DNA from: Psychrobacter sp.
GTDB lineage: Bacteria; Pseudomonadota; Gammaproteobacteria; Pseudomonadales; Moraxellaceae
Assembly (NCBI GenBank): GCA_018260445.1
Contig: JAGLBE010000008.1
Location: forward strand, 49,329 to 113,328
Length of the DNA: 64,000 nucleotides
Reading direction: 5' to 3'
Of this stretch, positions 45,593-55,402 are shown one piece after another; position 1 is the first letter of the stretch, and every line of letters begins with the position of its first letter. The position numbers and the translations under genes are program-made. The notes under the pieces are model-generated. The model saw only the letters and a program-made list of their open reading frames with translations. It was not told where the DNA came from and searched no databases.

Positions 45593-45640
45593 TAACCATA
45601 ACAAGGTAGGCATTATAAGCTAGTAAAACAGACACTCATA

Positions 45641-45673
45641 AAAAAGAGACCCAGTTTATAATAGGTCTCTTTT
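45641..45673. terminator. Bidirectional terminator between yeaC and the HopJ-family gene
   Basis: Perfect 10-bp stem AAAAGAGACC/GGTCTCTTTT with a 12-nt loop; on the minus strand it continues into T6. Confidence 0.85.
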
Positions 45674-45711
45674 GCGCTTGATACTGCTGTTTTTTTAAAT
45701 CAGAATGTCAT

Positions 45712-46086
45712 TTAAATACTTTTAACATCCACATGTGGACGCGGCGTTAACGGGTTTTTCTCCATTAAAAACGCTTGCCAGCCCCAATGGATAAAGCTGC
45801 GAATATTCGGATGGTCTTGCCCGTTTGGCTTGGCTAACACTGCCGCATAATGTTCCCCAAATAGCGATAAGGTATCAAGCTGGTTTAAGTGATGCAGCTT
45901 AGCAAAGCCAAATATTTTTGCGCTGCCTTCATTTTCTCCAACATTGTTATGTACTTCACCATTGGTGAAACTGACGGGGGTATAGCGATAAAAGTCGTCA
46001 ATAAAATTAATGACATCAGCAAACTGAATCGATTTTTTACTAATACCATTTAGTAATGCCGATACATCAGAATAGCGAATACTCAT
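45712..46086 (-). CDS. HopJ type III effector-family protein
   Basis: 124-residue protein of the HopJ family, recognised by DVINFIDDFYRYTPVSFTNGEVHNNVGENEGSAKIFGFAKLH, the later LFGEHYAAVL and the HPNIRSFIHWGWQAFLM segment. Despite the name, the family is widespread in free-living gammaproteobacteria without type III secretion, and no such system is seen here, so a housekeeping or metabolic role is likelier. No signal peptide. Lies downstream of csrA on the same strand. Confidence 0.85.
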   Translation of the reverse strand: MSIRYSDVSALLNGISKKSIQFADVINFIDDFYRYTPVSFTNGEVHNNVGENEGSAKIFGFAKLHHLNQLDTLSLFGEHYAAVLAKPNGQDHPNIRSFIHWGWQAFLMEKNPLTPRPHVDVKSI

Positions 46087-46193
46087 AATGACTCAATCCT
46101 AAGTTGTAAAGTGAGTGGGATGCTTGACTTAAAACAAACCCTAACCATAGCAGAAATATCCTTGATAAGGGTAACTAATAACCAAGGTCGCAT

Positions 46194-46439
46194 CTAGCGA
46201 TTAAAAAAATCATCATCATCAAAAGAGGTGGGATAATTGCCCTGCTCTAAGTGCTTCATTTGCGATTGCATATCCTTTTCGTGCTGAATACGCTGATAAA
46301 TCTCTTCACGGTGCACCGCTATTTCTTTAGGCGCATTCACCCCAATACGCACCTGGTTGCCCTTAACGCCCAATACCGTTACACTAACCTCATCACCGAC
46401 CATCAAGGTTTCGCCCACACGGCGAGTTAAAATTAACAT
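46194..46439 (-). CDS. csrA: Carbon storage regulator CsrA
   Basis: 81-residue RNA-binding regulator of translation. [51 protein letters not shown] is the canonical core with RNA-contacting L4, R6 and R44. The C-terminal 25 residues ([20 protein letters not shown]) extend past the usual 61, ending acidic. AAGGAGTG precedes the ATG, which could itself be a GGA-type CsrA site. The alaS-lysC-csrA order is conserved, although the csrA-lysC gap here is 611 bp. Confidence 0.96.
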   Translation of the reverse strand: MLILTRRVGETLMVGDEVSVTVLGVKGNQVRIGVNAPKEIAVHREEIYQRIQHEKDMQSQMKHLEQGNYPTSFDDDDFFNR

Positions 46440-46685
46440 GCGTCACACTCCTTATGTCGCAAGAAAAAAAGTGGCTTTTGCCCTAATATCACTCTGATCA
46501 TAACGTTGCCTATCAATTTGACAATACCCTAAAAAGAAGTAACCTTCTGTACACTATACCTTGCCTATTCATAAGAAATCATAAGAAAAGATAGAATAAA
46601 CCGCACCTTATTACATGACATTAAACCTTTATTGGTCACCAAAAAGATGACCTTGCCACACTATTTTGCCCTAAACGTTATCATG

Positions 46686-46717
46686 ATTAATGGCTAGTAA
46701 CATTAATGGCTAGTAAC
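46686..46717. repeat. Perfect 16-bp tandem duplication
   Basis: ATTAATGGCTAGTAAC occurs twice head to tail. Intergenic, about 250 bp upstream of csrA. Confidence 0.9.
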
Positions 46718-46971
46718 GCTTAAAATAGTGGAGTAGCAAGGCAATCTAAATCTAAGTCATCAGCGAACCGTTCCAACACCTATAAACTGCAGAGTATAAA
46801 ACAGTGCAATGCCATAACAGTAGGTCACAACTAAACGAATTATTATAGGGGGTTATTGGTTGCCTGTCATTAGCATTTGCTAATCTTGACCGTTTTTATA
46901 CAGTTTAGCGCTTTTAACACTTCTGCTTAGCCCTTGATTACAATCTTTAAGTCAACAAACTTTAACTCAAC

Positions 46972-46994
46972 AAAAAAGCCCCTAAGGGCTTTTT
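46972..46994 (-). terminator. Terminator of the alaS-lysC unit
   Basis: Stem AAAAAGCCC/GGGCTTTTT with a 4-nt loop; on the minus strand it ends in T6. Lies 57 bp past lysC. Confidence 0.88.
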
Positions 46995-47050
46995 GACACA
47001 TATTGTTGTACTGTTTAATCCGTTAACACCCAAGCTTAGAAGATTAATCG

Positions 47051-48334
47051 TTACAGCCCAGCAATTTTGCTCTCGCCCTCAGTTCTATCCAGCCCAAACG
47101 CCGTATGCAGCGATTTAACCGCTTTATCCAAATACTGCTCTTTTATCAACACCGAGATTTTAATCTCACTGGTTGAAATCATTTGAATATTGATATTGTT
47201 TTCAGCCAATACTTGAAACATTTTGCTTGCGACGCCCGCGTGCGAGCGCATACCCACGCCCACCAAGGACACTTTAACCACATCATCATCGCCATGAATT
47301 TCTTTGGCTTCAATATCTGCTTTGATATTGGCTAAAATGGCCAGAGCTTTGTCAAAATCGGGGCGATTGACGGTGAAGCTAAAATCAGTATTGCCATCGG
47401 TAGACAGGTTTTGCAATATCATATCAATCTCGATATGGGCATCGCTAATGGGCGTTAAAATGGCAGACGCCACCCCAGGACGGTCTGGCACACCGCGTAC
47501 CACAATTTTAGCCTCATCTCGATTAAATGCAATACCTGAAATAACGGGCTGTTCCATAGTGTCTCCTTCGTCTACGGTAATAAGGGTGCCAACGTTTTGG
47601 CGAAAATTATCATCAAAGCTGCCATCTTGATTGTCATCAAAGCTTGACAGCACCCGCAGCGGCACTTGATACTTGCCAGCAAACTCAACCGAGCGAATTT
47701 GTAGCACTTTTGAGCCCAAACTTGCCATCTCAAGCATTTCCTCAAACGTGATTTTGTCAAGCTTACGGGCTTTTGAGGTCACTCTGGGGTCGGTGGTATA
47801 CACGCCATCCACATCGGTATAAATCTGGCATTCATCTGCCCCAAGCGCCGCCGCCAGCGCAACGCCGGTGGTATCCGAGCCACCGCGCCCAAGGGTAGTA
47901 ATATTGCCCTCGCTAGTGATGCCCTGAAATCCTGCCACCACCACCACGCGCCCCGCTGCCAATTCTGCCCGAATCTTCGCATCATCAATGTCTTCGATAC
48001 GGGCTTTGTTGTGGGTATCATCGGTTAAAATCGCCACTTGACCGCCGGTAAACGAGCGCGCCTCAATGCCTTGCTCAATAATCGCCATTGCCAATAACGA
48101 CATTGCCACCTGCTCACCGGTCGAGACCATTTGGTCATATTCACGCGGGTTAGGCGTGCGGCTAATTTGCTGTGCTAAATCAATCAACCGGTTGGTTTCA
48201 CCGCTCATGGCCGACACCACCACCACAATTTGATGGCCGTTATCGTGCCAGCGTTTTACTCGTTTTGCCACATTCTTGATACGATCGATAGTGCCCATCG
48301 ACGTACCACCATATTTTTGTACAATTAACGCCAT
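47051..48334 (-). CDS. lysC: Aspartate kinase
   Basis: 427-residue enzyme phosphorylating aspartate, the first step to lysine, threonine, methionine and diaminopimelate. The start at 48334 gives MALIVQKYGGTSMG with AAAGGGAC upstream; the longer frame adds six residues. Kinase motifs: KYGGTS, VVVVSAMSGETNRL, FTGGQVAILTD, TTLGRGGSDTTGVALAAALGA and YTDVDGVYTTDPR. Two ACT domains follow (VRGVPDRPGVASAIL, VSLVGVGMRSHAGVASKMF), indicating allosteric control by lysine and/or threonine. An internal translation start for a beta subunit, known in some relatives, cannot be excluded. 114 bp after alaS. Confidence 0.96.
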   Translation of the reverse strand: MALIVQKYGGTSMGTIDRIKNVAKRVKRWHDNGHQIVVVVSAMSGETNRLIDLAQQISRTPNPREYDQMVSTGEQVAMSLLAMAIIEQGIEARSFTGGQVAILTDDTHNKARIEDIDDAKIRAELAAGRVVVVAGFQGITSEGNITTLGRGGSDTTGVALAAALGADECQIYTDVDGVYTTDPRVTSKARKLDKITFEEMLEMASLGSKVLQIRSVEFAGKYQVPLRVLSSFDDNQDGSFDDNFRQNVGTLITVDEGDTMEQPVISGIAFNRDEAKIVVRGVPDRPGVASAILTPISDAHIEIDMILQNLSTDGNTDFSFTVNRPDFDKALAILANIKADIEAKEIHGDDDVVKVSLVGVGMRSHAGVASKMFQVLAENNINIQMISTSEIKISVLIKEQYLDKAVKSLHTAFGLDRTEGESKIAGL

Positions 48335-48448
48335 TTGAGTCCCTTTGCCCATGTTTATTAGGATAAGTATAATAAGATAAGTTTATTAAGATAAGCATTT
48401 TTTGTAGATACAAGGGTGCGCCCAGCGCACCAATTAGCTAATCCATAG

Positions 48449-51160
48449 CTAACCCAGCTTATCCGCCAACCAATTTGGTAGCGCATTAAGGACACCAGCC
48501 AGCTTATCGCTATTGGGTGCGCCGCCTTGGGCATAGTCTGGTTTACCGCCGCCATTGCCGCCAAGCTCGCCCGCTAAATGACGAATGATATCACCCGCTT
48601 TTATCTGACTGGTCAACGTTTTACTCACCGCCGCCGCCAGTGCCAATTGCTCGCCACCTTGAGCACTCTCGCCAATCAGCACAATAATCGCCTCAGGTAG
48701 CTTGGATTTCATATCGTCCATCAAACCCCGCAGGGCTTTGCCGTCAATGCCGGCGACTTTAGCAATTAATACTGGCTGCTCGGCTATCAGTTGCACCGCA
48801 TTCACCAGGCTTGCCGCTTGCGAGCTGGCTAGTTTTTGATTTAAGCGTTCAATCTCTTTTTCAAGCTCCCGCTGTTTGCTCGCCATGGTTTGCACCCGCT
48901 CGACCACGTCGGGGCGTTTGGCTTTAAGCTGGGCAGCCAAGGTGCTCAGTTGTTGGTCGCTTTGCTGCACATAGCTAAGCGCGCCCATACCCGTCAAGGC
49001 TTCAATACGGCGCACCCCAGCGGCAATGCCCGACTCGGAGGTGATTTTAAACAATCCGATATCGCCCGTACGCTGCACATGCAGCCCGCCGCACAGCTCA
49101 ATCGAAAAAGGCTTATCCTGACCGCCTTGATAATCGTGAGTACCCATGGTCAGCACCCGCACCGTGTCGCCATATTTTTCGCCAAACAAGGCGGCTGCGC
49201 CTTTTTCTAACGCCGCATCCACGCTCATAAATTCAATGGTGGCGGCCACATTTGCCACAATTTGCTCATTGACCAAACGCTCAATGGTCGCCAGCTCTTT
49301 TTGCGTCAACGGCGCGTCGTAGGAGAAGTCAAAACGCAAGACGTCACTGGTCACCAGCGAGCCTTTTTGATTGACTTTATCGCCCAATACTTGGCGCAAA
49401 GCGGCATGCAATAAATGGGTGGCAGAGTGATTGCGGGCGCTGGCAGCCCGAATGGCGGACTGCACTTGAGCGACCCCAGTTTGATTGACTTGCAACGCGC
49501 CCATAGTCACCACCCCATGGTGAATAACCGCTTGCCCAGATTTTTTGGTGTCTTGAACGCTAAACACGCCCATGCTGGTGCGAATCTCGCCCATCTCGCC
49601 CACTTGACCACCGCCCTCGGCATAAAACGGGGTGCGGTCTAACACAATCACGCCTTCTTCACCCTCACGCAGCGTATCCACCCGATTGCCGTTTTGATAG
49701 ACGCCAATAATGGTGACTGCATCGGCTTCCAACGCCTCATAGCCCACAAATTCGGTTGGCGTGTCGACACTTATGGCAGCCGAATAATCAACATCAAATT
49801 TGCCAGCATCACGGGCACGCTGGCGCTGCAGACTCATTTGCTCATCAAAAGCGGCTTCATCAATACCAATGCCCCGCTCACGGGTGATATCGGCAGTTAA
49901 ATCTATCGGAAAGCCATAGGTATCATACAGTTTAAAGGCGGCCTCACCCGACAACACATCGCCAGATTGTAAGCCCTCAAGCTCACTATCGAGCAAACGC
50001 AGCCCTTGCGCCAACGTTTTGGCAAACTGTACTTCTTCTTTTTCGATGGCAGCTTCGATAAAGGCTTGCTGCTCGATTAATTGCGGATAAGCGTCGCCCA
50101 TCTCTAGCACCAGCGGCGCTACCATTTGATAAAAAAAGCTTGCCTCAGCGCCCAGTTTATTGCCATGACGCACGGCACGGCGGATAATGCGGCGCAAAAC
50201 ATAACCGCGCCCCTCATTACTTGGCAAGACACCATCGGCAATCAAAAAACTCACCGCACGAATGTGGTCGGCAATCACTTTTAACGAGGCTTGATTGTCG
50301 TTGTCTATCCCAATGATGGCGGCGGCGGCACGAATCAAGTTAACAAACAAGTCAATCTCATAGTTGCTATGCACCCCTTGGATAATGGCAGCAATGCGCT
50401 CAAGCCCCATGCCGGTATCGACACTAGGGGCGGGCAAGGGCTGCATAGTGCCATCGGGCAATCGGTTAAACTGCATAAACACGCAGTTCCATACTTCGAT
50501 AAAGCGGTCGCCGTCTTCCTCTGGGGTGCCCGGTAAACCGCCAGCAATATCGGCGCCGTGGTCATAAAATACCTCGGTGCAAGGCCCACAAGGGCCGGTA
50601 TCACCCATGGCCCAAAAGTTATCGGACGCGTACGGCGCGCCTTTGTTATCACCAATACGGATAATACGCTCGGCTGCCAGCCCAATCGTGTTGTGCCAAA
50701 TCGCAAAAGCATCATCATCGGTGTGATAGATGGTGACGTATAATTTATCGGCATCAAGCCCCAGCCAATTTGGCGAGGTTAAAAATTCCCACGCAAACTC
50801 AATCGCCGCTTGTTTGAAATAGTCGCCAAACGAGAAGTTACCGAGCATCTCAAAAAAGGTGTGATGGCGTGCGGTATAGCCGACATTGTCTAAGTCATTG
50901 TGCTTGCCACCTGCCCGCACACATTTTTGCGCCGACACCGCCCGAGTGTAATCGCGTTTATCAATCCCCAAAAAGCAGTCTTTAAACTGGTTCATCCCGG
51001 CATTGGTAAACAACAAGGTCGGGTCGTTAACCGGTACCAAACTTGAAGATGCTACCGGGGTATGTTGTTTACTGACAAAAAAATCAATAAAGGCTTGGCG
51101 CAGCTCGCTTGAGCGTAATATTTTTTGCGTATTTGGTGCAGTGGCGGTTGGCTGAGTCAC
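48449..51160 (-). CDS. alaS: Alanyl-tRNA synthetase
   Basis: 903-residue class II synthetase. The start is GTG with AAGGAG 5 nt upstream, and the sequence [47 protein letters not shown] matches the AlaS beginning. The catalytic core includes [31 protein letters not shown]-like [12 protein letters not shown] and [12 protein letters not shown]. The editing domain has the zinc site [13 protein letters not shown] with the later [15 protein letters not shown] (Cys/His). The C-Ala domain ends with [18 protein letters not shown]. About 25 residues longer than E. coli AlaS (876). Confidence 0.97.
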   Translation of the reverse strand: MTQPTATAPNTQKILRSSELRQAFIDFFVSKQHTPVASSSLVPVNDPTLLFTNAGMNQFKDCFLGIDKRDYTRAVSAQKCVRAGGKHNDLDNVGYTARHHTFFEMLGNFSFGDYFKQAAIEFAWEFLTSPNWLGLDADKLYVTIYHTDDDAFAIWHNTIGLAAERIIRIGDNKGAPYASDNFWAMGDTGPCGPCTEVFYDHGADIAGGLPGTPEEDGDRFIEVWNCVFMQFNRLPDGTMQPLPAPSVDTGMGLERIAAIIQGVHSNYEIDLFVNLIRAAAAIIGIDNDNQASLKVIADHIRAVSFLIADGVLPSNEGRGYVLRRIIRRAVRHGNKLGAEASFFYQMVAPLVLEMGDAYPQLIEQQAFIEAAIEKEEVQFAKTLAQGLRLLDSELEGLQSGDVLSGEAAFKLYDTYGFPIDLTADITRERGIGIDEAAFDEQMSLQRQRARDAGKFDVDYSAAISVDTPTEFVGYEALEADAVTIIGVYQNGNRVDTLREGEEGVIVLDRTPFYAEGGGQVGEMGEIRTSMGVFSVQDTKKSGQAVIHHGVVTMGALQVNQTGVAQVQSAIRAASARNHSATHLLHAALRQVLGDKVNQKGSLVTSDVLRFDFSYDAPLTQKELATIERLVNEQIVANVAATIEFMSVDAALEKGAAALFGEKYGDTVRVLTMGTHDYQGGQDKPFSIELCGGLHVQRTGDIGLFKITSESGIAAGVRRIEALTGMGALSYVQQSDQQLSTLAAQLKAKRPDVVERVQTMASKQRELEKEIERLNQKLASSQAASLVNAVQLIAEQPVLIAKVAGIDGKALRGLMDDMKSKLPEAIIVLIGESAQGGEQLALAAAVSKTLTSQIKAGDIIRHLAGELGGNGGGKPDYAQGGAPNSDKLAGVLNALPNWLADKLG

Positions 51161-51512
51161 AAGAACTCCTTAAAAACGTTGGGCAGATATAAAGACGATA
51201 GGTAAATAATAAATTGGGCAGATACCCATAACAACAGTCAATAGCCAGACCCTAAGGCAGCTGGACAAAAATAATAACGTCAAAGTTTAGCATAGTTATT
51301 GCTAAAACCCTATATCCTATCGAGACCATCGGATATACAACTTTGTTAGCTATTTAGCTGAGTGCAAACAACAATCACCTCGGCAACGACCTCGGCAAAA
51401 ATATAGGCAACGGCAACGGCTATGACAAAGAATCGGTAACGACTCGGTGAGTTGGTGTAGAACAGCCGTTAAAAGTGTCGTGTGGCTATTAGAGCTATTG
51501 AAACTGTTTCCA
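51161..51512. other. Intergenic region between alaS and the export module
   Basis: 352 bp with no supported gene. A short repeat-like stretch (GGCAACGGCAACGGC, CCTCGGCAACGACCTCGG) lies near 51375-51420. Confidence 0.45.
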
Positions 51513-52703
51513 TCATTGAGATGAGTCATTGATGCTGCGGGAGCGATAACGCTGTATTTGCACGTGTTGGACAATCAGTAAGAGGATAAAAAAGGTGACC
51601 CACAGTATTGCCAAATGGGTCAAATAGCCGCTCACTTGCGACAAGGAGGCACCCATCTGGTTGAGTTGTACTGAGGCGTTCATGCCCGCTGTAGAGGGAA
51701 ATACAGCGCTCAAATAATACAGCGGTAACGGCAATTGTGAGGTGGGCCAAGGAATGCCGCTGACAAAAAACACCGGTAGCGAGCTAAAAATAAGGAGTTG
51801 CATACTACGCTCTCGCTCTCGAAACCACATGCCAAGCACACAGCCGAGCGTGGCAACCGTCAGCGCATACAGCCCAAAAAACAGCAAGGTGCCCGGTAGA
51901 TTATGACCGCGCGCATAACCCTGAATGGTAAACACCCAGCCATAATAAAAACAGCCGACCAAAAAGGAGATGGACGCAAGGGCTAAAATACGCCCAAGCC
52001 AACCAAAAGCGGTGGCATTTTGCTGCTTTTTTTCGTGCCAAGTGCCAATGAGTAAGGCGGTGCCCATCAGTAGGGTTTGCTGCAATATTAATAGGGCAAC
52101 CGCGGGCACCACATACGCGCCATAGCCTTCGGTGCGGTTAAACAATGGGTCAATACGTAGCGGTATGGCTTGGGTGCTGGTTTTGGCAGTGTTGATGTAG
52201 GCACCTTGAGCCACGCTTCGTTTGATTTCAACCCCTGCCGACACGGTTGCCACCGCTTGGGTAAACCCGGTCTGGACATATTTATTAATCAAAAAATAGC
52301 TGTTATTGCCTAAAACAGACACATGGGTCGCTTTACCAGCGTATACCTTTTTTTCAAGCCCTGCAGGGATGACCATAAAGCCTGCGATATCGTTTTGATA
52401 CATGGCTTGCATGGCCTCGGCTTGGTTTTGATAATAGTGAATTTTAAGGCGTGGGCTGGCGTCGCTATAACGGCCAATGGTTTTTGATAAGCGACTATGG
52501 TCATTATCCACAATGCCGACCGGCACGTTAAACACCACCTCGCTATGATACGGCCAAGGGTAAAAAAAGCCATAGATAATGGGCGCAATCACCAGCATCA
52601 ACACCACCCCTTTGTCTTTAAAGGCGGCGCCAAGCGTGCTCAAAAAGGCGTGCATAAAGGTGCGGTGCAACAGGGGCGGCTGGTTATCTAATGGGTTTGG
52701 CAT
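51513..52703 (-). CDS. ABC-2 type permease (second of a pair)
   Basis: 396 residues in the ABC2_membrane_3 layout: an N-terminal membrane helix (VVLMLVIAPIIYGFFYPW, about 34-51), a periplasmic domain of about 150 residues (VPVGIVDNDHSRLSKTIGRYSDASP...VATVSAGVEIKRSVAQG), then five membrane helices (e.g. YVVPAVALLILQQTLLMGTALLI, ILALASISFLVGCFYYGWVF, LFFGLYALTVATLGCVLGMWF). Its ATG overlaps the stop of the upstream permease (TAATG), so they are coupled. Strong similarity in the periplasmic domain shows the two arose by duplication. It probably pairs with its neighbour as a YhhJ-type exporter core. No nucleotide-binding domain is fused or adjacent. Confidence 0.85.
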   Translation of the reverse strand: MPNPLDNQPPLLHRTFMHAFLSTLGAAFKDKGVVLMLVIAPIIYGFFYPWPYHSEVVFNVPVGIVDNDHSRLSKTIGRYSDASPRLKIHYYQNQAEAMQAMYQNDIAGFMVIPAGLEKKVYAGKATHVSVLGNNSYFLINKYVQTGFTQAVATVSAGVEIKRSVAQGAYINTAKTSTQAIPLRIDPLFNRTEGYGAYVVPAVALLILQQTLLMGTALLIGTWHEKKQQNATAFGWLGRILALASISFLVGCFYYGWVFTIQGYARGHNLPGTLLFFGLYALTVATLGCVLGMWFRERERSMQLLIFSSLPVFFVSGIPWPTSQLPLPLYYLSAVFPSTAGMNASVQLNQMGASLSQVSGYLTHLAILWVTFFILLLIVQHVQIQRYRSRSINDSSQ

Positions 52704-54106
52704 TAGCGAGAACCCCAGCGCTGTGGATTTTTAAAAGCGCGAATGCACAATAAAGCGGTGAGCACCAATAGTACCAACACAGCCACGATTAAGCCAAACA
52801 GGGTATGATAGGCGGTGCTAAGCGGTGCGAGCATTTGCAGTTGGCCGATATGGATTTTGAGATAGTGGGTTAACGGTAGGGTATGCGCCCAGCGCTGTGC
52901 GCCCTCACTCATCGACAGTAGCGGAAACGCTACCCCAGCAAAGGCATAGGATGGCGCCGATATAAAGGCGGCACTCGACAACCCCATACGTAAGGAGTAA
53001 CTTAGCAAACAAAAAATAGCCCCAAGCCATAGCGAAATCATGGTGAGGGCAACAAAGGCCACAAATACGATAGCCAAGGCCGGTAAACTAGACGCATGCA
53101 CCCCGTTGGCTAACGTCAGCATTAAAGCACCCCATAAGGCATAAAACAGCAATGCCCAGATAAGCTTGCCATTTAAACCCACTACCAAAGCCGCAAGCGA
53201 AACATGAGGCGGGATGTGCGGTTTGGCCAGTGGCTCATTGTGCAGATAGTCCAGTTTTTGTTCGGGCGGCACTTTTTTTAATGCCGCAAAGTTAGGGTAG
53301 GGCGCAGTGGGGTCGGTTATCGTGGTGTACCAAACGGCAAGGGTTCTATCACGCAGTTCACGGCCGATGGTGGTGGCACCAATAATCATCATCAAAATAT
53401 GCAGTAACGCGGGCATGACGGTCGAGGCCAAAAATTGTTGATAATTGCCGCCGGCGTTAAATAAGCTAATGCGTTCAATCGCGATGGGCGAATAGGTGAT
53501 GGTGGCTTGCTGGCGCTGACTACCCTGTTTGACGCTGCGCCCAATTTCTACCCCTGCTGATAAGGTGCCGACTGCCGTTTGCACCCCACGCTGCGCAATA
53601 CCAGAATGGCTGCCATACTGGGCATTGACTTTAAACACCACAGGGGCAGGTTTGCCTTGGCTAATATTGTCCGCAAAGTCGCTTGGGATAATCACCACGC
53701 CATAAATGTTATAATCAACAATGGCCGTTTTTGCTGCGGTTAAGCTTGGGTAGAGGCCAGTGACCTGCACATCGGGGCTGGCGTCCAAATAGCGAACCAA
53801 TAGGCGTGAATAGCTGCTATGGCTTTGGTCAATCACCCCAATGGGCAAATCGGTGATATAGGGTTTAGAGAAGGTCCACCACACGCCTAAAATGGTGAGT
53901 AGTGGCAACCACAGTAGCATCACATAATCCCACGAATGATGCAGTAAAAAACGCCCCTCATAACCCGCACTGCGTTTAAACACCTGCCATAGCGAGGCGG
54001 TTGCACGGTTACTTATGGCAGCACTTGTTGCCTCACTTGTCGCCACCTTGTTAGAATCGGGCAGGTCAGGTAACGGTTGCTTGTTGTCATTTACCCTGTG
54101 CGACAT
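52703..54106 (-). CDS. ABC-2 type permease (first of a pair)
   Basis: 467 residues, same architecture as the downstream paralogue: membrane helix (YVMLLWLPLLTILGVWWTF, about 61-79), periplasmic domain with LPIGVIDQSHSSYSRLLVRYLDASP and TAVGTLSAGVEIGRSVKQG, then five membrane helices. It has two additions: a polar cytosolic N-terminus (about 1-45) and a loop (about 255-300) containing WYTTITDPTAPYPNFAALKKVPPEQKLD. AAGGT precedes the ATG. Lies 134 bp after the HlyD-like gene. The transported substrate is unknown. Confidence 0.85.
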   Translation of the reverse strand: MSHRVNDNKQPLPDLPDSNKVATSEATSAAISNRATASLWQVFKRSAGYEGRFLLHHSWDYVMLLWLPLLTILGVWWTFSKPYITDLPIGVIDQSHSSYSRLLVRYLDASPDVQVTGLYPSLTAAKTAIVDYNIYGVVIIPSDFADNISQGKPAPVVFKVNAQYGSHSGIAQRGVQTAVGTLSAGVEIGRSVKQGSQRQQATITYSPIAIERISLFNAGGNYQQFLASTVMPALLHILMMIIGATTIGRELRDRTLAVWYTTITDPTAPYPNFAALKKVPPEQKLDYLHNEPLAKPHIPPHVSLAALVVGLNGKLIWALLFYALWGALMLTLANGVHASSLPALAIVFVAFVALTMISLWLGAIFCLLSYSLRMGLSSAAFISAPSYAFAGVAFPLLSMSEGAQRWAHTLPLTHYLKIHIGQLQMLAPLSTAYHTLFGLIVAVLVLLVLTALLCIRAFKNPQRWGSR

Positions 54107-54240
54107 ACATGACCTTATAAAACATGAGTTATCCCATAAAACGGCTAAGCGACCTATTAAGCGAGTTAGTGACTGACCTTACGCATGATTAGCTATTTTA
54201 GCAATCGTCTTTTTGCCTAAGTTCGGTTAATGATCATGCA

Positions 54241-55317
54241 CTACTGCGCAGCGTGAGCCGTTTGCAGGTCGGGGTCTTGCAGCGAGGCACTGGTATCAAT
54301 GTTGACCAACACACTCATGCCCGAACGGATTTTTGGATTAACTGCCGAGGGGCGAGCTTTAACCTCAAAGGTGCGCACATCAAAGTCATCTTCGCTATTG
54401 GTCGCACGCCAAGTGGCAAAATCGGACAATGCCGCTGTATTGTAGACTTTAAATTGAGTGGTATAGGGTGCGCCGGGCGTGGATAACGCCGGAATTTCGG
54501 CTGTAAAGGTTTTGCCAATACTAAATTGGTTTAGGTAATTTTCGGTGACATTGAGCGTCACCCATTGATCGTTTGGATTTACCAAGGTCATCAGCGGCAC
54601 CCCTTGACCAATCACCTCGCCAGGGTTGACGATAACATCGTCCACCACGCCCGATATGGGGCTTTTAAGGTTCGCCTCATCTTGTGCCACTTGTGCCTCT
54701 GCAATTTTGGCATCCACTTGCGCCACTTGCGCCTGCGCTGCTGCGATGTCCTCTTGACGTGCCCCTTCAACCGCCACCTCATATTGCAAGCGTGCGGCTT
54801 CGGCTTTATCTTGGTTGGCAAGATATTGAGTGTATGCTTCGTCCCGTTTTTGCCGTGCCATTAACCCCTCTTGATACAAGCGGTTGACTCTATCATAGGT
54901 GCTTTTGGCCAAATCGGCAGCGGCTTGATTGGCTTGCCAAGCGGCTTTGGCTTGACCGATTTCCTGTGGTCTTGCGCCGTTGTTGGCTTTATCCAGTTGG
55001 CTTTGCGCCATATCTCGACCCGCTAAGGCTTGGTTCATTTTGGCAGTGATTTCGGGCGAGTCCATCTCAATCAGCGGTTGCCCCACTTGTACGGTATCGC
55101 CCTCGGTGACCAATATTTTAGCGATACGTCCGGGCACTTTGGCACCGATGGAGGTGGACTGAACTTCCATTTGCCCCTGAAAAGTCAGCGTAGTGTTGTC
55201 CTCGCTTTGGGTACTTTTGGATAAGCCATAGACAATAGCACCCATCACACAAAGTACCACAACGGTAATGATGATGTTTCTAAGCATAGTGGGGCTGGGC
55301 TTTTTAGTGGCACTCAT
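54241..55317 (-). CDS. HlyD/EmrA-type membrane fusion protein
   Basis: 358-residue periplasmic adaptor anchored by one N-terminal helix (IIITVVVLCVMGAIVYGL). A biotinyl-lipoyl half-motif (GQMEVQSTSIGAKVPGRIAKILVTEGDTVQVGQPL), a long helical hairpin (about 90-215, Ala/Gln-rich, with GARPQE/GARQED units) and the second half-motif (LKSPISGVVDDVIVNPGEVIGQGVPL) are followed by a beta-barrel domain. It would bridge the permeases and the TolC-like channel. Resembles E. coli YhiI, which belongs with RbbA and YhhJ. ATG at 55329 is an alternative start. Confidence 0.9.
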   Translation of the reverse strand: MSATKKPSPTMLRNIIITVVVLCVMGAIVYGLSKSTQSEDNTTLTFQGQMEVQSTSIGAKVPGRIAKILVTEGDTVQVGQPLIEMDSPEITAKMNQALAGRDMAQSQLDKANNGARPQEIGQAKAAWQANQAAADLAKSTYDRVNRLYQEGLMARQKRDEAYTQYLANQDKAEAARLQYEVAVEGARQEDIAAAQAQVAQVDAKIAEAQVAQDEANLKSPISGVVDDVIVNPGEVIGQGVPLMTLVNPNDQWVTLNVTENYLNQFSIGKTFTAEIPALSTPGAPYTTQFKVYNTAALSDFATWRATNSEDDFDVRTFEVKARPSAVNPKIRSGMSVLVNIDTSASLQDPDLQTAHAAQ

Positions 55318-55402
55318 ACAGCTATCCATCCTAAAACAGGGTTTACCTATACACAGGTTATCCTAATCCGTATAGGGCTTATCAATACAAACGCTTAATA
55401 TC

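Larger units (their letters stand above)
46440..47050. other. 611-bp intergenic region between lysC and csrA
   Basis: No gene or tRNA was found. It holds a perfect tandem duplication of a 16-bp unit (46686-46717) and the lysC terminator (46972-46994). csrA must have its own promoter here; no clear one was identified. Confidence 0.5.

Noticed and set aside
45712-46086. HopJ annotation as evidence of a type III secretion effector
   Set aside because: No type III secretion genes or chaperone are nearby and the family is common in bacteria without such systems.
46440-47050. Long gap between lysC and csrA examined for tRNA genes
   Set aside because: In many gammaproteobacteria tRNA genes lie near csrA, but no cloverleaf, T-arm (GGTTCAAATCC-like) or CCA end was found here.
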